DNA from: Sandaracinobacteroides hominis
GTDB lineage: Bacteria; Pseudomonadota; Alphaproteobacteria; Sphingomonadales; Sphingomonadaceae
DNA length: 64,000 nt
Reading direction: 5' to 3'
Assembly: GCF_016464365.1 (NCBI RefSeq)
Contig: NZ_JADCUC010000001.1
Location: forward strand, 558,001 to 622,000
Below, piece after piece: positions 52,019 to 61,329 of this stretch; the stretch's first letter is position 1; every line of letters begins with the position of its first letter. Both the position numbers and the translations under genes were made by a program. The notes beneath the pieces were generated by a model. The model saw nothing but the letters and a program-made list of their open reading frames with translations, was not told the DNA's origin and did not search any database.

Positions 52019-53608
52019 ATGGATTTTTCGCGGCGGGACTTTATCGAAACCGCTGGCATGGCTGCCGCGGGGGCCGCTGTTTCCAGCGCCATCCCCGCCA
52101 CGGCCGCGCCTGACAGCTTCAACCTGATGCAGACCTTCGCCGGTTTCATGCGCGACATCGGCGGCGCCGTCGGTGATGCCGGTGGCAAGGTCAGCTTCAC
52201 CGGCGCAGACCCGATCATCCGCAGCCACTTCCGCGTCGGTTCGGCGATGGCGATTCCGGCGATGGGCGCGGGGCTGGGTGCCGCCGCCATCTGGCGCGAG
52301 CGGACCGGGCAGACACAGGATCTGACGGTCGACCTGCGCGAGAGCGTCTATAATGTGAACCCGCTGATCGGGGCCATCAAGCTGATGGCGCAGCGCGACG
52401 GGCTGATCCCGGCAGCCGACGAGATCCCGCGCGATTTCATCATCCCCACGGTGAACGGGCTGATGCTTCAGGCGCCGCTCGGCCTTGGCAATCCGGTGTC
52501 TTTCGTCCCCTTCGAAACGAAGGACGGCCGCTTCTTCAACCTGACCGGAATCTATCCCCACCTGATGGACCGCGCGCTTCTTACGCTGAAGTCGTTGCCG
52601 GGGCAGGACAATATCCGCGCCGCCTTCAAGAAGGTGAACGCTTTCGAGTTCGAGGACGAGCTGGCGGCCGCCGGCGGCGTCGGGGTCGTTCACCGCACCC
52701 GCGCCGAGTGGATGGCCCACCCGGAGGGCAAGGTGCTTGCCGCCACGCCGCTGATCGAGATCGTGAAGATCGCCGACGGCGCCCCGGTGCCGTGGAGCGC
52801 CGACCCGACGCAGCCGCTCTCGGGCCTGAAGGTGCTGTCCAACACCCATGTCATCGCCGGCACCTGCTCGTCGCGGACGCTGGCCGAATATGGCGCCGAG
52901 GTTCTGCACATCGCCCGGGACCAGGCTTTCGAGCATGAAGCGCTGGTGATCGACGTCAATGTGGGCATGCGCTCCACCTTCGTCGACCTGCGCAACCCGG
53001 AGCAGAACAAGCGGCTGAAGGGCCTTGTGCCGCAGGCCGACGTGTTCGTTGAAAACTATCGCCTCGGCACGCTGGACCGCCTCGGCTTCGGCGCCGAGGA
53101 GCTGGCGAACGGCCACAGACCGGATGGACGGGGGATCATCTACCTCTCCTGCAACGCCAACAGCATGACCGGCCCCTGGACCAATCGCGGCGGCTTCGAC
53201 ATGGAGGGGCTATCCACCTCGGGCTTCACCATCGAGGAGGGCGCAGGGGGCCCGCCCCGCTTCCCGCCGACCCTGGTGATGAACGACTATATCGCCGGCT
53301 ATCTCGGCGCTGCCGGCGTCATTGCCGCGCTTCGTCGCCGGGCGCGCGAAGGCGGCAGCTACCATGTCCGCGTCAGCCTGACGCGGGCGGCCATGTGGTA
53401 TGCGAGCCTCGGCAAGTTCCCCAACGTCAACTTCGATCTGTCCGGGCCATCGAACCGCATGATCTCGCCCGAAATCCTTGTAGCCCAGTCGCCCTATGGC
53501 GAAATCCGCCGGGTCGGGCCGCAGGTGAAACTCTCCCGGACGCCGGGCAAGTGGCGTTCGCCGCTGGTTGCCGTGCGCGGCGGCGACAAGGTCGAGTGGG
53601 CTTCCTGA
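52019..53608 (+). CDS. CaiB/BaiF CoA-transferase family protein with Tat signal
   Basis: A 529-residue protein. The N-terminus DFSRRDFIETAGMAAAGAAV is a classical twin-arginine signal, with a likely cleavage near ATA-AP. The body is a CaiB/BaiF type III CoA-transferase: LSGLKVLSNTHVIAGTCSSR, DVFVENYRLGTLDRLGFG, IIYLSCNANS, and VMNDYIAGYLGAAGVIAALR, where the Asp aligns with a conserved acidic residue. CoA is cytoplasmic, so export of a CoA transferase is odd. The stop overlaps the following porin gene (TGATG). Confidence 0.82.
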   Translation: MDFSRRDFIETAGMAAAGAAVSSAIPATAAPDSFNLMQTFAGFMRDIGGAVGDAGGKVSFTGADPIIRSHFRVGSAMAIPAMGAGLGAAAIWRERTGQTQDLTVDLRESVYNVNPLIGAIKLMAQRDGLIPAADEIPRDFIIPTVNGLMLQAPLGLGNPVSFVPFETKDGRFFNLTGIYPHLMDRALLTLKSLPGQDNIRAAFKKVNAFEFEDELAAAGGVGVVHRTRAEWMAHPEGKVLAATPLIEIVKIADGAPVPWSADPTQPLSGLKVLSNTHVIAGTCSSRTLAEYGAEVLHIARDQAFEHEALVIDVNVGMRSTFVDLRNPEQNKRLKGLVPQADVFVENYRLGTLDRLGFGAEELANGHRPDGRGIIYLSCNANSMTGPWTNRGGFDMEGLSTSGFTIEEGAGGPPRFPPTLVMNDYIAGYLGAAGVIAALRRRAREGGSYHVRVSLTRAAMWYASLGKFPNVNFDLSGPSNRMISPEILVAQSPYGEIRRVGPQVKLSRTPGKWRSPLVAVRGGDKVEWAS

Positions 53609-54921
53609 TGCGGTCTGTCTTGCTTGCCGCCTTGCTTGCCAGCCCTGCCCTCGCCCAGGAACCGGCGCCCCCGCCCACGGTAGAGGACGCCTATCCGTCG
53701 CTTCTGGACGGCACGCTCTCGGTGGAGGGCGATCTGGCCGACGACGAGACTCCGCAGACGACGATCACCAATGCCCAGCCCGCGCTGCCGGCCTGGTTCG
53801 CCTTCAAGCAGCGCTTCCGGGAGCGCACCGGAATCAATTTCGGCGGCTCCTATGGCGTGCTGGTGCAGAATTATTCCAACACGCTGACGGGCGAGGACAC
53901 CGCGTTTGGCGGCAAGTTCACCTTCAACGCCGATGTCGCCCTGCTGAACCGCGGCAAGCCCAACCAGCTGTCGTTCGACATCGCCATCGAGGATCGTCGC
54001 CCCATCGGCACCGATTTCGCGCCGTTGCAGGCCGGCATTCTGGCCGGCTCGGGCCTGCCGACCGCCGCCACCTGGGGCGATTTCTCGCTGGGCATCACCC
54101 AGGCCTATATCCGCCAGACCGTTGCCGGCGGGAAGTTCCAGTATACGATCGGCAAGATCTTTGCGCCGAACTTCGTCAATGCCTATCCCTTCTTCGACGA
54201 CAACCGCCAGTTCCTCAGCCTCGCCTTCTCCACCAGCCCCACCATCGCCTCGCCGTTGCGCGGCGCCGGCTTCGTGGTGGCCGGCTATCCCGGCGGTGCG
54301 GCCGGCAGCCTCTATGTGAAGGCCGGCATGTTTACCGCCAACAGCGATGACACCGGCTGGACGGTCGACGACTTCTTCAACCGCAACGAACATTTCTATT
54401 TCGTGGAGGTCGGCAGCAGCTCGTTTGCCGCCCGGCCGATTCCGATTCATGCCCGCGGCCCGATGGACCGCAACAACATGCACGTGACGCTGTGGTATCG
54501 CGATCCGCTGAAGCCGCGCGGCCCCGGCGACATCACCCGCCCGCAGGACGAAGCCTATGGCATCGCCTTCAACATCAACCGCATGGCGAACGACAATCTG
54601 ATGTGGTTCCTGCGCGGTGGTCTGGGCACCGGTGGCTTTGCCGAAATCAACCTGACGGGCGGCTTCGGCTATCGCCCCTCCAGCCGCACTGCAGACCTGT
54701 TCGGGCTGGGCGTCGGCTGGTCGAAACCGGACGACGCACAGATCCCCGTGCCGCTGCCGTTCAACCTGCCCGATCAGGTCACGAGCGAGGTGTTCTACCG
54801 GCTTGCGATCACGCCGAATTTCGCGGTGACCCCGGTTTATCAGTTCATCATCAGCCCCAGCCTGAACCCGGGTGTGGACACGCTGTCGGTGCTCAGCTTC
54901 CGCGCGCGACTGGCATTCTGA
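53608..54921 (+). CDS. Carbohydrate-selective porin, OprB family
   Basis: A 437-residue outer-membrane porin. Signal peptide RSVLLAALLASPALAQ, a periplasmic N-terminal part, then the OprB barrel: GINFGGSYGVLVQNYSN, GKIFAPNFVNAYPFFDD, DEAYGIAFNINRM, and a final strand LSVLSFRARLAF ending in Phe. It is translated in overlap with the CaiB-like gene, suggesting both are made together. Substrate unknown. Confidence 0.9.
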   Translation: MRSVLLAALLASPALAQEPAPPPTVEDAYPSLLDGTLSVEGDLADDETPQTTITNAQPALPAWFAFKQRFRERTGINFGGSYGVLVQNYSNTLTGEDTAFGGKFTFNADVALLNRGKPNQLSFDIAIEDRRPIGTDFAPLQAGILAGSGLPTAATWGDFSLGITQAYIRQTVAGGKFQYTIGKIFAPNFVNAYPFFDDNRQFLSLAFSTSPTIASPLRGAGFVVAGYPGGAAGSLYVKAGMFTANSDDTGWTVDDFFNRNEHFYFVEVGSSSFAARPIPIHARGPMDRNNMHVTLWYRDPLKPRGPGDITRPQDEAYGIAFNINRMANDNLMWFLRGGLGTGGFAEINLTGGFGYRPSSRTADLFGLGVGWSKPDDAQIPVPLPFNLPDQVTSEVFYRLAITPNFAVTPVYQFIISPSLNPGVDTLSVLSFRARLAF

Positions 54922-55039
54922 CCGCTCGCCGATGTCGGCGGGATAGCTGCCCCGGCGCGTGGGCGCGTAGCGGGCGGCGGACAGATTGGGTCAGGAGCCG
55001 CGACCGGAACCTCTGTGCAGCTGGTCGGTTCTCCGATGC

Positions 55040-56113
55040 ATGGCTACCGATCCGCTTGTTGCCGCCCAGCATGCCGCGCGCAGCGCCGGTCTGCTCTATG
55101 TCTCCGACGAGCAGCCCGGGATCACGCGCAAGCGGGCCGGGAGGAGTTTCAGCTATCGCGGTGCAGACGGGCAGCTGATCCGCCAGCGCGAACAGCTGGC
55201 GCGCATTCGCCGGCTGGCGATCCCGCCCGCCTATGCCGATGTCTGGATCTGCGCGGACGATCGCGGGCATCTGCAGGCAACGGGCCGCGATGCGAAAGGC
55301 CGCAAGCAGTATCGCTATCATGAGCGGTTCCGCGAAGTCCGCGACGCGACGAAATACGATCATATGTTCGAGTTTGCATCGGTGCTGCCACGCGTACGGG
55401 CAGCTGTGGACCGGCATCTGGGCCTGAAGGGCCTGCCGCGCGAGAAGGTTCTGGCGACGGTGGTGCGGCTGCTGGAAACGACGATGATCCGCGTCGGCAA
55501 CGCCGACTATGCGAAACAGAACAAGAGCTATGGCCTGACCACGCTGCGCGACAGGCATGTGCAGGTGGAGGGTTCCGAGCTGCGCTTCCGGTTCAAGGGC
55601 AAGAGCGGCAAGGAATGGCGGCTGACCACCAGCGATCGGCGGATCGCGAAGATCGTCAAGGCGAGCCAGGATCTGCCGGGCCAGCATCTCTTCCAGTATC
55701 TCGACGAGGATGGCGCCCGCTGTGAGGTGACCTCGGGCGACATCAATCTCTACCTCAAGGAAATTTCCGGAGCCGACATCACGGCGAAGGATTTCCGCAC
55801 CTGGACTGGCACCGTCCTCGCGGCGATGGCGCTGAGCGAATATGAAATGGTGGACAGCGAAGCCGCCGCCAAACGCAATGTCCGCTCCGCCATCGAGGCC
55901 GTCGCGAGGCGGCTGGGGAATACGCCTACCGTCTGCCGCAAATGCTATGTGCACCCGGAAATCGTCGACAGCTACCTGTCGGCGGAGCTTGTGCTGGAAG
56001 CCCGGCAGCAGGTGGAGGACGCGTTGCGTGGCGATCTCTCGGGCCTGCGTGCCGAGGAAGCTTTGGTGCTTTCCTTCCTGCACCGCCGGCTGGAGCAGCG
56101 GCAGAAGCGCTAG
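55040..56113 (+). CDS. DNA topoisomerase IB (poxvirus-type)
   Basis: A 357-residue bacterial type IB topoisomerase that nicks one strand through a 3'-phosphotyrosine. The N-terminal domain has IRRLAIPPAYADVWIC and DAKGRKQYRYHERFREVRD; the catalytic domain has RLLETTMIRVGNADYAK, LRFRFKGKSGKEW, DFRTWTGTVLAA and the tyrosine region NTPTVCRKCYVHPEIVDSYL. ATG 55040 (MATDPLVAAQHA) is used; an extended frame upstream lacks a ribosome site. The stop overlaps ligD on the other strand. Confidence 0.94.
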   Translation: MATDPLVAAQHAARSAGLLYVSDEQPGITRKRAGRSFSYRGADGQLIRQREQLARIRRLAIPPAYADVWICADDRGHLQATGRDAKGRKQYRYHERFREVRDATKYDHMFEFASVLPRVRAAVDRHLGLKGLPREKVLATVVRLLETTMIRVGNADYAKQNKSYGLTTLRDRHVQVEGSELRFRFKGKSGKEWRLTTSDRRIAKIVKASQDLPGQHLFQYLDEDGARCEVTSGDINLYLKEISGADITAKDFRTWTGTVLAAMALSEYEMVDSEAAAKRNVRSAIEAVARRLGNTPTVCRKCYVHPEIVDSYLSAELVLEARQQVEDALRGDLSGLRAEEALVLSFLHRRLEQRQKR

Positions 56114-58659
56114 AAATCGGGCAGCGCCTGTTCGGCAAAGCCCCAACCGGAGAGCTGTTTGGAGCCCGCTCGTTCCAGTAGCGCGTCGGCATCGGTGATG
56201 CGGAACGGGTGCGCATCGTTGAAACCCTTCAGCTCGTTCCAGGCGATCGGGATCGCCACTGGCATGCCGGGCCGGGCGCGGGCGGAATAGGGCGTAACCG
56301 CCGTCGAGCCGCGCTGGTTGCGCAGCCAGTCGATGAAGATGCGCCCCTTGCGTTTCGCCTTGCGCATCGTCGCTACGAAACGGTCGGGCTCTGCCGCGGT
56401 CAGCGCCTCGGCAAAGCGCCTGCTGAAATCCTTGTGCACATCCCAGCTGTGCCCCGGCGTCAGCGGCACCACCACATGCACACCCTTGCCGCCGGACAGC
56501 ATGGCGAAACTGATGAGGCCGAGATCGGCCAGCCGCTCGCGGATTTCCACGGCAGCCTTCTTCACCTCCTCGAAGCCGAGGCCTTCGTCCGGGTCGAGAT
56601 CGAAGATCATGCGATCGGGCTTCTCCACGTCGGCGGCGCGCGAACCCCAGGCATGGAACTCGATGGCGTTCATCTGCACGCAGGCAAGGATGCCTGCGAC
56701 GCTCTCGACATAAAGATACTCCTCGGCGCCGCCGTCCTTCTCGACGATGGGCACATGGCGGACATGTTCGCCGAAACTGCCGCTGTCGTGCTTCTGGAAG
56801 AAGCATTGCTTCGCCCGGCCCTGCGGGCAGCGGACCAGACTGATGGGGCGGCCGCCGAGATAGGGGAGCGCCAGGGCGGCAACGGCGGCATAATAGTCTG
56901 CCAGCGCGCCTTTGGTGAGGCCGCTCGACGGGTCGATCACCCGTTCGCGGCTGCTGATCCTGATGGTTTCGACGGGCGGCGGGGGTGCCGCCGTTTCCGG
57001 CCTGACTGCGTTTGCCGGCCTGACTGCGTTTGCCGGCCTGACTGCCTCTGCCGGCTTGTTTGGGCGCAATCCAACGAAGCTGGCGTGGCGCACCCTTCCC
57101 TCTGCCGTGAATTCGGCAAAGGCGATTTCGGCAACCAGTATGGGCTTCAGCCAGGTGGCGCCGCGGGCTTCCAGCCGGGGCACCTCTGCAGGCGGCGATT
57201 TCGCCTCCAGCGGCGCCATGCTCTGGCGGAGCTGCTCTTGCATGGTCGCGTCGAAGCCCGTTCCGACCTTGCCCTTGTAGACCAGCTTTCCGCCCTGCTG
57301 CTGCCCCAGCAGCAGCGAAGCGAACGGCCGCCCCCGGGCGTTGCTTTTGGTCCAGCCCAGAATCACGAACGCCCGCCGGGCGACGCACTTTACCTTGAGC
57401 CAGTTGCGGGTGCGGCGGCCGGCATAGGGCGCGTCGCTCCGTTTGGAGATGATGCCTTCCTGCCCGGCCGCGCACATCGCGGAAAACAGCTTCTCCCCCG
57501 CGCCGATCACATGATCTGCGACATGGATCGGCGGCGGGGCGCCGGCCAGCAGCGCCTCCAGCCGTTCCTTGCGCTCGATGTTCGGGCGAGGTTTCAGATC
57601 CTCGCCCGAGAGGCTGAGAAGATCGAAGGCATGAAAGGACAGCGCATCGGCTGCGCCCTGCGATCCGTGTCCGCGCTTCAGCACCGCCTGCAGGGCGGAG
57701 AAATCCGGATTGCCGGAAGCATCGGTGGCGATGATCTCGCCGTCGATCAGGCAGGGGGGCAGGTCCAGCGCTGCAAAGGCCTGGACAAGCGGCTCGAATT
57801 TCTCCGTCCAGTCCAGCCCGTTTCGGGTATGGACACGCACGTCGCCACCCTTTGCGGCCACCAGCGCCCGATAGCCGTCGAACTTGATCTCGTGCATCCA
57901 GCCATTGCCGGAGGGAACATCATCGACCAGCGTGGCCAGCTGCACCGGATGGAACGCGGGCAGCTTTGCGGATGACTTTCGGCGCGGCGCCGCATCGGCG
58001 TTGTGGCGGGCGGCGGCCGCCATCGCCGCGTTGAAATCGGCGCCCTTCTTGCCCTTCAGCGATTGCAAGCCGGCCTTGTCGGCAGCGATCTGGGCCATCG
58101 TCCGCCCGGTCAGCACGCTGGTCAGCCCATGCTCGACCAGCTCGTCGCCGGGGCTGACATGGCTATCCTCCACCTTGCGCAGCAGCCAGTTCTCGCGCTT
58201 TTCGCCCGCACGGGGCTTCATCCGCACCAGCAGCCACTCGCCGTTCATGCGCTGCCCGTGCAGCCGGAAATGCAAATGCCCCCTGGCGATGTCCTCGGCG
58301 CTCTTGCCCGGCACTGGCTCCCAGCTGCCCCTGTCCCACAGCATCACCGTGCCGCCGCCATATTCGCCCTTGGGGATACTGCCCTCGAACTCTGCGTAGG
58401 ACATCGGATGGTCCTCCGTTCGGACCGCCAGGCGCTTGATCTCGGGATCGGCGCTGGGGCCCCTGGTCACCGCCCAGCTTTTCAGCACGCCGTCCACTTC
58501 CAGCCGGAAATCCCAGTGCAGACGAGTGGCGTCATGCTTCTGCACGATGAAGACATTCCCCGCCGGCTTTTTCGAGCGCGTGCCGACAGGTTCGGCCGTG
58601 CGCCGGAAATCGCGCCGGGCATTATATTCGGCCAGCGAGTCCGGAGCGGCGCGAGCCAT
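56110..58659 (-). CDS. ligD: Multifunctional DNA ligase D
   Basis: End-joining enzyme of 849 residues. Order: phosphoesterase domain (about 35-150; HDATRLHWDFRLEVDG), ATP-dependent ligase (about 225-520; catalytic Lys near 259 in HEIKFDGYRA, EGIISKRSDAPY), a repeat-containing linker, and a primase-polymerase domain (about 555-849; IFDLDPDEGLGFEEVKKAA, MLSGGKGVHVVVPL). It fills and seals double-strand breaks held by Ku. The ku gene lies directly upstream on the same strand, three bases apart. Confidence 0.96.
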   Translation of the reverse strand: MARAAPDSLAEYNARRDFRRTAEPVGTRSKKPAGNVFIVQKHDATRLHWDFRLEVDGVLKSWAVTRGPSADPEIKRLAVRTEDHPMSYAEFEGSIPKGEYGGGTVMLWDRGSWEPVPGKSAEDIARGHLHFRLHGQRMNGEWLLVRMKPRAGEKRENWLLRKVEDSHVSPGDELVEHGLTSVLTGRTMAQIAADKAGLQSLKGKKGADFNAAMAAAARHNADAAPRRKSSAKLPAFHPVQLATLVDDVPSGNGWMHEIKFDGYRALVAAKGGDVRVHTRNGLDWTEKFEPLVQAFAALDLPPCLIDGEIIATDASGNPDFSALQAVLKRGHGSQGAADALSFHAFDLLSLSGEDLKPRPNIERKERLEALLAGAPPPIHVADHVIGAGEKLFSAMCAAGQEGIISKRSDAPYAGRRTRNWLKVKCVARRAFVILGWTKSNARGRPFASLLLGQQQGGKLVYKGKVGTGFDATMQEQLRQSMAPLEAKSPPAEVPRLEARGATWLKPILVAEIAFAEFTAEGRVRHASFVGLRPNKPAEAVRPANAVRPANAVRPETAAPPPPVETIRISSRERVIDPSSGLTKGALADYYAAVAALALPYLGGRPISLVRCPQGRAKQCFFQKHDSGSFGEHVRHVPIVEKDGGAEEYLYVESVAGILACVQMNAIEFHAWGSRAADVEKPDRMIFDLDPDEGLGFEEVKKAAVEIRERLADLGLISFAMLSGGKGVHVVVPLTPGHSWDVHKDFSRRFAEALTAAEPDRFVATMRKAKRKGRIFIDWLRNQRGSTAVTPYSARARPGMPVAIPIAWNELKGFNDAHPFRITDADALLERAGSKQLSGWGFAEQALPDF
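57001..57054. repeat. Three tandem 18-bp repeats in ligD
   Basis: CCTGACTGCGTTTGCCGG occurs twice exactly (57001-57018, 57019-57036) and once with two changes (57037-57054). On the minus strand it encodes Pro-Ala-Asn-Ala-Val-Arg copies in the linker between the ligase and polymerase domains. The unit is in-frame, so the linker length can vary freely. Confidence 0.9.
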
Positions 58660-58662
58660 CGG

Positions 58663-59505
58663 TCAGGCGCTCTTGCGGGCGGGCTTTTTTGCCGGCGGCG
58701 CCTTGCGCGCGGGGTTTTCGTCGCCCAGGGATTTCTTCAGCGCCGCCATCAGATCGATCACATTGCCGCCGCGTCCGCTCGCCGGCTCTTCCACATCCTC
58801 CAAGATGCGCTTCCCCTTCGCCTTGCTCTTCTTCTCGATAAGACGATGCAGCGCGTCGACATACCGGTCGTGGAAGCTGGCCGGCTGGAACGGCGCCGTC
58901 TTCTTTTCGATCAGCGACGTCGCCAGCTCCAGCAGGTCTGCATCTGGCTTGGCGTCGCCGATGTCGCGGAAAAAGCCCTGCGCCTTCTGCACCTCGTCGG
59001 CATAGCGCAGCACTTCCAGCACCAGCCCGCGCCCGCAGGGTTTCAGCGAAACCAGCTGTTCGCGTCCGCGCACCGACAGCTGCCCCAGCCCGACCTTGCG
59101 CGTTGCCTTCAGCGCCTCGCGCAGCACGCCATAGGCCTCTTCGGCCAGATCGTCGGCGGGCACGACATAATAGGGCTTTTCGAAATAAAGGACGTCGATT
59201 TCCTCGGCGCCGACGAACTGCACGAGCTCCAGAGTCTTGCGGCTTTCGATCTTCACCGCCTCGATCTCGGCGTCGTCCAGCAGCACATAATTGCCCCTGG
59301 AGATTTCGAAGCCCTTCACGATCTCGTCGCGGTCCACCGGGCCGACGCCAGACGCCACCTTCTCATAGTGGATGGGCTTGCCGCTGGGCTCGTGAATTTG
59401 CCGAAAGCTGATGGCTGCCCCCGAACGGGTGGCCGGATAGATTTCAACCGGGATCGAGACGAGGGCCAGACGGATCTGCCCCTGCCAATATGCGCGCGCC
59501 GCCAT
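58663..59505 (-). CDS. ku: Ku protein (prokaryotic end-joining)
   Basis: DNA-end-binding ring protein that recruits LigD. The 280-residue product begins with ARAYWQGQIRLALVSIPVEI, holds the Ku core (IDVLYFEKPYYVVPADDLAE; YADEV) and ends in a Lys/Ala-rich tail (ARKAPPAKKPARKSA) typical of bacterial Ku. GGAGG lies seven bases before ATG 59505; a TTG at 59511 is less likely. Three bases separate it from ligD. Confidence 0.95.
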   Translation of the reverse strand: MAARAYWQGQIRLALVSIPVEIYPATRSGAAISFRQIHEPSGKPIHYEKVASGVGPVDRDEIVKGFEISRGNYVLLDDAEIEAVKIESRKTLELVQFVGAEEIDVLYFEKPYYVVPADDLAEEAYGVLREALKATRKVGLGQLSVRGREQLVSLKPCGRGLVLEVLRYADEVQKAQGFFRDIGDAKPDADLLELATSLIEKKTAPFQPASFHDRYVDALHRLIEKKSKAKGKRILEDVEEPASGRGGNVIDLMAALKKSLGDENPARKAPPAKKPARKSA

Positions 59506-59623
59506 CCACAAACCTCCAGCTGACAGGAACGGATTTTAAAGGCGATTGTTCCGCCTTGCCCATCTATATAGCAAGGCCGGGCGACGGCTGGTGCGCTGGA
59601 TTGGGCGGATGCGCAGTCGCCCT

Positions 59624-60844
59624 CTAGCCGAAGCGGTAGGGGCTGAAGCAGTCAGCATCGCCATCCCGATCCCCAGCGAATTCGGCCGTCAGCAGTTCTG
59701 CTCCCAGCGCCGCGAAGGTGACCCCGTTGCCGCCGAAGCCATAGGCCAGCCAGACCCTGTCATGATTGGCGGCCTGGCCGATTGCCGGCAAGCCATCGGG
59801 CGAGCCGCCAAACGCCGCCGCCCATGCACAATCGACAGCGATGTCCTCTACCGCGATCATTGCGGCCAGCTTTGCCGCGATCGTACCGGATTTGGCGCTG
59901 ATCAAGGCGTCACGTTTGCTGGCGTCGGAGAAGTCCTCATCCTCGCCGCCGGCGATCACGCGACCATCAGCGGTTGCCCGCGTGTAGAGATAGGGTGAGG
60001 AAGCCTCCCAGATCATGGCATTCTCCCGCCACATCGGGGCCGTTCCGGGGCGCGTGGCGATCGCGAAACTGGAACTGAGCCTGAAGGCAGGCGGCAGAAA
60101 CCACGGCGAGCGTTCATAGCCCGTCGCCAGGATGATCCGCTTCGCCTTCACGGTCCGACCATCGTTCAGGGTGACGATTACACCATCGGTGACTTCCGAA
60201 AGCGCCACGGCATCGATTGGAAAGCAGGCCTTTGCCCCCCGATCCCGTGCCCTTGCCAGCAGGGCAAGCGTCAGCTTCACCGGATCGACCTCGTAGCTGC
60301 CGGCAGAAAGGAGTGCGGGGCGCGCATGAATATCAAAGCGCTCCGCCACCGCATCCGCCGCGATGAACTCCGATGGAAGCCCATTTGTGCGCCGCATATC
60401 GCCTTCTGCCCGAAGCGCTTTTTCATCGAGCAGCGTGCCCGCGAGATAGAGCTCCGGCCTGTCGATCCGCGCGCAATCGATCCCCTCGCTGTCGATATAG
60501 CGGGCGAGATTGCCGGCGGCGGCATGCACTCGTTTCCAGCGACGCACGGCCTCTTTTTCGCCTATCTTCTCCGAAAGCAGCGACAGGGGCGTGTCGGCCC
60601 CCCACATGACAAGCGCGGTGGAGGCAGCAGTTGCGCCCTGCGCGGGCGGACGGCGATCCAGCAGCAGAAGCTGCAGTCCCTGCGCGGACAGGCGATCTGC
60701 AAGCATCGCACCCATGATGCCGGCGCCGATGATGAGGACGTCGATCTGGCTGGCGGGCAACGTATCGGAAGCGAACGCATGCGACGCGTTGGGAACCCAG
60801 CAGGGGTTGCCGCCCCGAAGGTCGCGGCTCTCGCTCAATTCCAT
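59624..60844 (-). CDS. FAD-dependent oxidoreductase (DAO family, glycine oxidase/D-amino acid dehydrogenase-like)
   Basis: Flavoprotein of 406 residues. The FAD-binding motif is VLIIGAGIMGAMLADRLS (about 37-54), then RPPAQGATAASTA, and the C-terminal DGLPAIGQ and LAYGFGGNGVTFAALGAELL. These mark the DAO family, which oxidises amines or amino acids. The first 33 residues before the Rossmann strand are polar and may not be translated; an internal start is possible. It stands alone before the accessory region. Confidence 0.87.
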   Translation of the reverse strand: MELSESRDLRGGNPCWVPNASHAFASDTLPASQIDVLIIGAGIMGAMLADRLSAQGLQLLLLDRRPPAQGATAASTALVMWGADTPLSLLSEKIGEKEAVRRWKRVHAAAGNLARYIDSEGIDCARIDRPELYLAGTLLDEKALRAEGDMRRTNGLPSEFIAADAVAERFDIHARPALLSAGSYEVDPVKLTLALLARARDRGAKACFPIDAVALSEVTDGVIVTLNDGRTVKAKRIILATGYERSPWFLPPAFRLSSSFAIATRPGTAPMWRENAMIWEASSPYLYTRATADGRVIAGGEDEDFSDASKRDALISAKSGTIAAKLAAMIAVEDIAVDCAWAAAFGGSPDGLPAIGQAANHDRVWLAYGFGGNGVTFAALGAELLTAEFAGDRDGDADCFSPYRFG

Positions 60845-61087
60845 TTCGGCTGTCTGTCAGATGAAACGCCCGGCTGCCACTGAATCGCCTCGGGTTCAGC
60901 GGGTGTGGGATATGTGGTTCGCATGTTCGGTGGAGTGGATTTTCCGGCCATCGGTTGAAAGCTCCTTGCCTGACCGCTCCGTTCCGGACAGCCAGATCGT
61001 CAACAAGGATCGGACCGCTTTGTTGCGCCGTGTGTTTGCTTTGGTTTGAGTTTGGTTTGCAGGCCGCCTGATAAGCCAGGTCACTAA

Positions 61088-61225
61088 CGGGAGAAGCTGG
61101 GGCGCTTCGACCTCAACACCATTCGAGAGCTTCTCGGCCACAGCGACTATAAGATGACGCTGCGGTATGCGCACCTGGCTCCCAATCACAAACGCAAGGC
61201 GGTTGACATGCTTTGTGCAGCGTAA
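61088..61225 (+). pseudogene. C-terminal fragment of a tyrosine recombinase (phage-type integrase)
   Basis: A 45-codon stretch, bounded by a stop just upstream at 61085, reads [20 protein letters not shown] then [19 protein letters not shown]. This is the C-terminal catalytic end of phage integrases, with the GH and the nucleophilic Tyr in RYAHLAP. The rest of the gene is missing. In the surrounding stretch without genes (60845-61329) nothing else was recognised apart from the operator at 61291. Confidence 0.85.
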
Positions 61226-61290
61226 TCCATTCTGCGGCAGTAGGACACGAGGCGAATTTGGTTCGGATTGTGGACTATGTCCTTGAAGTG

Positions 61291-61311
61291 GAGGTGGCAA
61301 AATGCTACCTC
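61291..61311. promoter_or_regulatory. Candidate toxin-antitoxin operator
   Basis: GAGGTGGC-AAAAT-GCTACCTC is a near-perfect palindrome (8-base arms, one mismatch) ending 18 bases before the antitoxin ATG. Type II antitoxins usually bind such a site to repress their own operon. A ribosome site (GAGGTGATAT) lies between it and the start codon. Confidence 0.5.
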
Positions 61312-61329
61312 TCACGGCAGAGGTGATAT

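Noticed and set aside
57001-57054. Possible CRISPR-like repeats
   Set aside because: The repeats are contiguous without spacers and lie in frame within ligD. No CRISPR array was seen anywhere in the window.
58003-59523. A 506-codon plus-strand frame opposite ligD and ku
   Set aside because: Antisense shadow of two well-supported genes; no domain is recognisable.
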